Positions 6,801 through 10,016 of a DNA stretch of 10,016 nucleotides are shown here, in pieces. A program made the position numbers and the translations under genes. The notes beneath the pieces were generated by a model. The model was given only the letters and a program-made list of their open reading frames with translations. It was not told the DNA's origin and searched no databases. Numbering within the stretch: position 1 is the stretch's first letter; each line of letters begins with the position of its first letter. This DNA is from Nitrospirota bacterium (GTDB taxonomy: Bacteria > Nitrospirota > Nitrospiria > Nitrospirales > UBA8639), in assembly GCA_003235785.1 (NCBI GenBank), contig QJYE01000040.1:1-10016 (forward strand). The letters are read 5' to 3'.

Positions 6801-7563
6801 TCTCTACGTCACAATGCTCCGCAAAAAACCGTCGGAAATCCCCTGTTAATAAACGCACTTCCAAGTCCCGTGCCTCTCGGAGCAAGGACTGATATTCTTC
6901 CGCCTGTTTCGCCTGCCGCGTCAAGACACGGAGTTGTTGATGCACTTCCCCCAAAATATCTCGAACTCGCAATAAATTATTTTCGGTGCTCTGTAATTTT
7001 CGTAACGCTTCCGCTTTTTGCTTTTTATAGCGAATAATGCCTGCCGTTCCCTCAATAAACTCCCGACGCTCCTGGGGTGAGGCACTCAACAATTGCTCAA
7101 TATTACCTTGCTCAATCACTGACTGCCCTCGGGTGCCTGCCCGGGCATTCCACAGAAATCCACGAATATCTTTGAGACGGCAAGAGATTTTATTGAAATA
7201 ATACTCGCTATCCCCATCACGGTAGAGACGGCGAGTAATCATGACATCCGTCGTTTGCTCCAGCCCTTCGACTAAAGCCGATACGGGCTCTAATTCCTGG
7301 GGTGTCACATCAGAAAAAATGAGTGAGGCTTCAGCCATGCCCATCGGCTTGCGCTGCTCTGTCCCATTAAAAATGACATCCTCCATACGCTCGCTTCGCA
7401 GGCTCTTTGGACTTTGCTCACCCATGGTCCATAAAATAGCATCCACGATATTACTCTTACCGGTTCCATTCGGCCCAACCACCGCCGTAATGCCATTCGG
7501 AAAATCTACCTTGGTTTCGGCAAAGGATTTAAATCCATTTACCACGAGAGTACGTAGATTCAT
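3841..7563 (-). CDS. smc: Chromosome segregation/condensation ATPase Smc, 1240 residues
   Basis: Complete SMC architecture. The N-terminal head has Walker A G30-P-N-G-T-G-K-S-N38 and Q-loop Q50. Coiled coil spans about 170-500, the hinge about 510-690 (including VISGG...AGGLLRRRREI), and a second coiled coil runs to about 1030. The C-terminal head has signature LSGGEK (1144-1149), Walker B ending D1172-E1173 (FCVLDEVDAPLDETNV) and an H-loop histidine at 1204. Smc dimers, with ScpA and ScpB (not in this window), use ATP to organise and help segregate the chromosome. The start is the ATG ending at 7563, with GGAGGG three bases before it. At 1240 residues it is somewhat longer than the usual 1150-1200. 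Part of the excess is an acidic insert at about 1095-1124 in the C-terminal head and an acidic stretch near 972-1001. Walker A has Thr where Ser is common, and the signature continues TMTV rather than ALTA. It follows ispH on the same strand after 287 bases and ends at a bidirectional terminator. Confidence 0.98.
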   Translation of the reverse strand: MNLRTLVVNGFKSFAETKVDFPNGITAVVGPNGTGKSNIVDAILWTMGEQSPKSLRSERMEDVIFNGTEQRKPMGMAEASLIFSDVTPQELEPVSALVEGLEQTTDVMITRRLYRDGDSEYYFNKISCRLKDIRGFLWNARAGTRGQSVIEQGNIEQLLSASPQERREFIEGTAGIIRYKKQKAEALRKLQSTENNLLRVRDILGEVHQQLRVLTRQAKQAEEYQSLLREARDLEVRLLTGDFRRFFAEHCDVEKELQDSENQETACVAEEVRLVAEQQQVQLELAAANESLQQAQLEFREIEQRMSQAFTEIQIERNRLEQYEQQHAQVLEERTRLHANGQEVVEMLESLQERIAHIRGEMDVLATSMAEGEENMAVVMARRREIKEKVDQGREAMLALAVEKTNVENRLRSLGEGQSATGRRVERLAAELMQSQIDQTTLQREQETLQEQRVTLEGELGVLRTRQEQLEVILQSHRETRQELDHKIVELQTQAAGTESELRALQGIFREELGYGQDGEGAEASIREHCAWIQAALAERMEVPEEVEQAVEAAFGEHLKAWIVHSPQEAQEAIAQFQQQQLGKGRFLPLHVPRSHDLTIPHWWATLENDSGVKGLARTFVQASADLRPIVDGLLHNTVIVDSLGGAVALMEKYQWFEGDGPCLVTLQGEVVSPLGVISGGSSREAGGLLRRRREILTLEETLQALLAEFEEVQEARKTLSQDIETVSTQFEEAIAAIREKEMHVFSVQKEELSKERALPDLLRRLEILQQDREMEESELGRMQIEEVAVRNQLEALERRRIEEQATLVRSQEALHELDQEQEDLAASLNDIRMKHHTLHAQSGHEQSNCERLEREENNRKIRIQEIDQQLEQLFFHSRTSQEKRLKNESLIEELGGQKESKGEHLRNFQNQHAELLEEVKRLDSLISRAREALSKIFKSRGPIEGHLAEVRTRLQAVEETLTVTYEISTEDLKLSQPQDLEGNEAQVSSEDDGEGPEQWREHLQRIRKKLERIGPINLAAIDEHVQLEERYQFLLAQEEDLAGSIQSLQEIIQRLNQTTNKLFAETFKELQVKFNEVFSALFAGGRAELVLVDESANASQDSESGNLAEGALEGKESESFKQEPGVEIVAQPPGKRLKSMSMLSGGEKTMTVMALLFASFLIRPSPFCVLDEVDAPLDETNVVRFGQFLRQMADCSQFIVITHNKRTMEVANSLFGVTMEEPGVSKLISVRLHELHEVG

Positions 7564-7658
7564 GGTCCCTCCAGGGCACAGATAAACATATGATTTTTCA
7601 TTCTCAACAATGTCACCTTGAAAACTCTAAGTCTGTACCACAAGAAGCCCCAAAAATC

Positions 7659-7682
7659 AAAAAAATCCACAAAATCCTGTGG
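7659..7682 (-). terminator. Possible intrinsic terminator downstream of ispH
   Basis: On the minus strand CCACAG (7677-7682) pairs with TTGTGG (7667-7672) around GATT, the last pair being G-U. It is followed by A and seven T's (7659-7665). The stem is short, so termination may be partial, leaving some read-through from ispH into smc. It lies 168 bases after the ispH stop. Confidence 0.45.
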
Positions 7683-7713
7683 GTGGAGGTAAGGCGCTAT
7701 CCCATATCTAGGA

Positions 7714-7741
7714 CCATGATCGAGAGAATCCTCGACCATGG
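7714..7741 (-). other. Eleven-pair hairpin in the ispH-smc spacer
   Basis: Transcribed from the minus strand, CCATGGTCGAG (7731-7741) pairs along its full length with CTCGATCATGG (7714-7724), using one G-U pair, around a six-base loop. On the plus strand the same position is an A-C mismatch, so the fold favours minus-strand RNA. No T-run follows, so it is not a terminator. It could be an RNA-processing, stability or regulatory element, or simply chance. Confidence 0.4.
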
Positions 7742-7850
7742 AGGATGTCAACGAGCTCAAAACTCGAATATTCGTTTTTTTATAGGGAAGAAAAAGATCA
7801 GGGAGATAGGTCATGGACCCCTGGCGAAGCCAAGGCACCTCAAGCAACAA

Positions 7851-8789
7851 TTATTTTAATCTATTCGCCATCAACAATTCCTTCGGAAGAAGGAATTCTA
7901 CGTTTTCTTCAACGACGGTCAGCTCCTCAACACCTTCAGCCCCTTGCTCTTTTAAGAATTTTATGACTTGCGAGACAAGCACTTCCGGGGCAGAAGCACC
8001 AGCTGCAATACCTATCGCCTTCACCCCTTCAAGCCAAGCCATCTGAATGTCTTGATAAGAATCGATCAAATAGGAGGTAATTCCGCACCGCTCACCCAAT
8101 TCTCGTAATCGATTGGAATTAGAGCTATTCGGAGAACCAATGACAAAAATCACATCGACAAAACGAGAGAGCTCTTTCACCGCATTTTGGCGGTTTTGAG
8201 TGGCATAACAAATATCTTCCTGGTGCGGACCCTTAATACCGGGGAATCGCTGATGGAGAGCGGCCACAATATCCCGGCATTCATCCACGCTTAAGGTTGT
8301 TTGGGTGACATACGATAAATGGAGAGGATTTTCCACTTCCAACGCTTCGACATCCGCCACGGACGACACTAAATGAAACTTATCTGGCACCTGCCCAAGC
8401 GTTCCCACCACTTCTGGATGTCCAGCATGCCCAATAAGGATCAACTCATACGTATTCGCATAATCCCGATTGACCTCATTATGGACCTTAATCACTAAGG
8501 GACACGTCGCATCAATGACTTTGAGATTCCGTCGTGTCGATTCTTCCCAGACCGCTTTGGCCACGCCATGGGCACTAAAAATGACGATAGCGCCATCCGG
8601 CACTTCATCCAACTCTTCAACAAAGATCGCCCCTTTCCCCCGAAGAGATTCCACCACATGCCGGCTATGCACAATTTCGTGACGGACATAAATAGGTGCG
8701 CCGTAGGTTTTTAAGGATAAATCGACGATTTCTATGGCCCGGTCTACACCTGCACAAAAACCTCTCGGATTGGCTAAATATATTTTCAA
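7851..8789 (-). CDS. ispH: 4-hydroxy-3-methylbut-2-enyl diphosphate reductase IspH, 312 residues
   Basis: The last enzyme of the MEP pathway: it reduces HMBPP to isopentenyl and dimethylallyl diphosphate in the cytoplasm, using a [4Fe-4S] cluster and external low-potential electrons. The start is TTG ending at 8789, giving the classical N-terminus (M)KIYLANPRGFCAGVDRA. AAGGAG stands six bases before it. The GTG ending at 8825 would lie upstream of the predicted transcription start. With this start the cluster cysteines fall at 12, 96 and 194, and the substrate-site residues H41, H74, H124, E126 and T164 are all present, closely matching E. coli numbering. 'SSNSNRL' and 'GASAPE' near the C-terminus are also conserved. 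A length of 312 is normal. It lies 141 bases downstream of fabH on the same strand and has its own extended -10 promoter. The electron donor is usually a ferredoxin or flavodoxin; one ferredoxin gene lies in this window. Confidence 0.97.
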   Translation of the reverse strand: MKIYLANPRGFCAGVDRAIEIVDLSLKTYGAPIYVRHEIVHSRHVVESLRGKGAIFVEELDEVPDGAIVIFSAHGVAKAVWEESTRRNLKVIDATCPLVIKVHNEVNRDYANTYELILIGHAGHPEVVGTLGQVPDKFHLVSSVADVEALEVENPLHLSYVTQTTLSVDECRDIVAALHQRFPGIKGPHQEDICYATQNRQNAVKELSRFVDVIFVIGSPNSSNSNRLRELGERCGITSYLIDSYQDIQMAWLEGVKAIGIAAGASAPEVLVSQVIKFLKEQGAEGVEELTVVEENVEFLLPKELLMANRLK

Positions 8790-8795
8790 ACCGCT

Positions 8796-8801
8796 CTCCT
8801 T
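8796..8801 (-). promoter_or_regulatory. Ribosome binding site that sets the ispH TTG start
   Basis: The minus strand reads AAGGAG, then six bases (AGCGGT), then TTG. It is decisive for the 312-residue form, since no ribosome site precedes the longer alternative. Confidence 0.75.
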
Positions 8802-8828
8802 CCAATAATTATTCTTGTTAAACACGCC

Positions 8829-8837
8829 ATTTTAGCA
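8829..8837 (-). promoter_or_regulatory. Extended -10 promoter of ispH
   Basis: The minus strand reads TGC-TAAAAT, matching the extended -10 form TGn-TATAAT with one mismatch. No good -35 is found at normal spacing, which extended -10 promoters tolerate. Start would be near 8822, with a leader of about 33 bases before the TTG. Confidence 0.45.
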
Positions 8838-8930
8838 TGACATGAAAGGCCACGCTATCATCAACATTCAAAATTCGATGCCTATTTTCCGAAGCCACCT
8901 CCACGCAAAGAAGGAATCATTCACCAGGAA

Positions 8931-9923
8931 TCACCCCCAACGAATCAAGGCCGTTCCCCAGGTCAATCCGCCCCCAAACGCACCGAGCAGAATGCGACTT
9001 CCATTCTTCACTCGCTGATGCCGATTGGCAAAATCAAGGGCCATCGGCAAGGATGCTGACGAGGTATTACCCACGTCTTCCATCATGGTGACACATCGAT
9101 CCGCGGATATGGCAAGCCTTTGGCACAGATTCGTGATCATCCGGACATTTGCTTGATGAAAGATCACCTGATCAAGTTCTGCGACAGACCATTGTTCCTT
9201 GGCCAGATGATCGATAATGGCTTGTTGCAACCGTCGAACAGCCACTCGAAACAACGTCGCCCCCTGAATGCGTAAGGTATGCGCCCGATTGTCCAGAACG
9301 GCTTGCGATAAGGGCTGACGAGAGCCACCGCCGGCAACCTTCACCAAGTCATGGTATTGCCCATCAGCATGCAAACGGATACTGACAATGCCACAGTCAG
9401 CCTTAGTCGAAAGCTCCACAATCGCCGCGCCCGCACCATCTCCAAACAAAATAGCCGTACTGAGATCATCGCGATCCAACGATCGTGACTTCACTTCCGA
9501 GGCCACCACCAAGCAGCGGTGAAACATTCCAGCACGCAGAAAACGATCGGCCATCGACAAGCCATACAAAAACCCCGAGCAGGAAGCCGAACAGTCAAAT
9601 GCCGGAATGCCGGAAACCCCTAACCGAGCTTGGAGCAAGCAAGCGGTGGAAGGAAACAGCAGATCGGGTGAGGTGGTTGAGACGATAATCGCGTCAAGAT
9701 CATTGGGTGTGCATCCGGCCTGTTCCAGCGCTTGGCGAGCTGCCTGTTCGGCCAGCATCGAACAAGTTTCGTGGGCTTCTCCCCAACGCCGAGTCCGAAT
9801 TCCCGAAACACGAAGAATATAGGCCGGATCTATGCCCAAAAGACTGGCCACTTCGTGATTCTCCACACTTTTGGCCGGAAGAGCCGCCCCGGTTCCGCTA
9901 ATTCTCGATAAAACCTGAGTCAT
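8931..9923 (-). CDS. fabH: 3-oxoacyl-ACP synthase III (KAS III, FabH-type), 330 residues
   Basis: A thiolase-fold condensing enzyme. FabH joins an acyl-CoA starter (often acetyl-CoA) to malonyl-ACP to begin fatty-acid synthesis. The catalytic triad is visible: Cys115 in FDCSASCSGFLYGL, His256 in FHQAN, and Asn286 in GNTSSASLP. The N-terminus (ISGTGAALPAKSVEN), 'GDGAGAAIV' and the closing G-G-G-x-T-W-G are typical of FabH. At 330 residues it is the usual length. The start is the ATG ending at 9923; the ribosome site is poor. A promoter-like pair lies just upstream. No fab cluster genes (plsX, fabD, acpP) are in view, but only 93 bases are seen upstream. The ispH gene follows after 141 bases without an obvious terminator, so read-through is possible. 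Some FabH-like proteins make other products (for example alkene or quinolone pathways), but the motifs here favour ordinary FabH. Whether another copy exists elsewhere is unknown. Confidence 0.93.
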   Translation of the reverse strand: MTQVLSRISGTGAALPAKSVENHEVASLLGIDPAYILRVSGIRTRRWGEAHETCSMLAEQAARQALEQAGCTPNDLDAIIVSTTSPDLLFPSTACLLQARLGVSGIPAFDCSASCSGFLYGLSMADRFLRAGMFHRCLVVASEVKSRSLDRDDLSTAILFGDGAGAAIVELSTKADCGIVSIRLHADGQYHDLVKVAGGGSRQPLSQAVLDNRAHTLRIQGATLFRVAVRRLQQAIIDHLAKEQWSVAELDQVIFHQANVRMITNLCQRLAISADRCVTMMEDVGNTSSASLPMALDFANRHQRVKNGSRILLGAFGGGLTWGTALIRWG

Positions 9924-9971
9924 GCCTGGATTTACCTGACGATTTCAGAAATTAGACAAATTAAGAATTTT

Positions 9972-10000
9972 TTCATATGGTACAGTAACGAGTGTGGCAA
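9972..10000 (-). promoter_or_regulatory. Probable sigma70-like promoter of fabH
   Basis: On the minus strand TTGCCA (plus-strand 9995-10000) and TATGAA (9972-9977) are separated by 17 bases, matching consensus at 5/6 and 4/6. Start would be near 9965, giving a leader of about 42 bases. The flanking sequence is AT-rich. Confidence 0.45.
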
Positions 10001-10016
10001 AGATGAGACAATCTTT

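Larger units (their letters stand above)
7564..7850 (-). other. Structured non-coding spacer between ispH and smc
   Basis: No credible gene is present; the two reading frames that cross it have no ribosome site and a coding-unlike composition. On the minus strand it contains, in transcription order: a seven-pair stem with a three-base loop (7819-7835, one G-U), a palindrome CGAATATTCG (7765-7774), an 11-pair stem with a six-base loop (7714-7741, one G-U), and a terminator-like hairpin with a T-run (7659-7682). The smc ribosome site is at 7567-7572. The best smc promoter candidate, GTGACA (7611-7616) with TCATAT (7588-7593) at 17 bases, is weak. Confidence 0.5.

Noticed and set aside
6642..7037. 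131-codon open frame on the plus strand opposite the smc N-terminal coiled coil
   Set aside because: Antisense shadow of a charged coiled coil with no start signal and no recognisable motif.
7746..7751. Perfect minus-strand TTGACA in the ispH-smc spacer, as a possible smc or small-RNA promoter
   Set aside because: No acceptable -10 lies 16-19 bases downstream; the best spacing gives TTCTCT.
7560..7850. Open frames on both strands across the ispH-smc spacer (about 90-96 codons)
   Set aside because: They lack ribosome sites, have low-complexity aromatic-rich translations, and overlap hairpins and a T-run. Judged non-coding.
1..10016. Search for mobile elements, prophage, CRISPR arrays, toxin-antitoxin or defence genes
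   Set aside because: No transposase, integrase, spaced repeats, terminal inverted repeats or composition shift were seen. The window reads as core chromosome.

Overview
This is a 10 kb stretch of ordinary bacterial chromosome with eight intact protein genes, one gene cut by the left edge, and no sign of mobile DNA, CRISPR or rRNA/tRNA genes. Base composition is near 50 % GC by eye and even across the window. Smc, IspH of the MEP (non-mevalonate) pathway and a FabH-type KAS III mark a bacterium. The style of the proteins, including a 115-residue YfhL-like ferredoxin and a long Smc, would fit a Nitrospira-like lineage of about 50 % GC. That placement is a weak inference; no phylogenetic marker here settles it.

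Layout. Left part (1-2080): the C-terminal two thirds of a YgfZ-type folate-binding protein (+) converges on an unrecognised 159-residue protein (-). That gene is divergent from a 73-residue Cys/His mini-protein (+), with a palindrome between the two. The mini-protein in turn converges, with 13 bases between, on a SnoaL/NTF2-fold protein (-). Middle (2081-3800): a ten-helix EamA-type transporter (-) lies 24 bases upstream of the SnoaL gene, probably in one transcript. A 358-base divergent spacer then leads to a ferredoxin with two [4Fe-4S] motifs (+), which has a strong sigma70-like promoter and a structured leader of about 122 bases. A near-perfect bidirectional intrinsic terminator separates it from smc. 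Right part (3841-10016): three core genes on the minus strand, in transcription order fabH, ispH, smc. Promoter-like sequences precede fabH and ispH, and a weak terminator-like element lies between ispH and smc.

Starts revised from the sequence: the 159-residue protein starts at the GTG ending at 1194, the mini-protein at ATG 1429, and ispH at the TTG ending at 8789. In each case a Shine-Dalgarno sequence fits the shorter form.

How the genes relate: Smc acts in chromosome organisation, FabH starts fatty-acid synthesis, and IspH finishes isoprenoid precursor synthesis. YgfZ (Fe-S maintenance), the ferredoxin and IspH (a [4Fe-4S] enzyme needing electrons) share an iron-sulfur theme, but they are not one operon and the link is only suggestive. 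I found no convincing new multi-gene system. The points most worth a second look are the two unassigned small genes with their palindromic divergent promoter region, the ferredoxin leader, the structured ispH-smc spacer, and the acidic insert in the Smc head.
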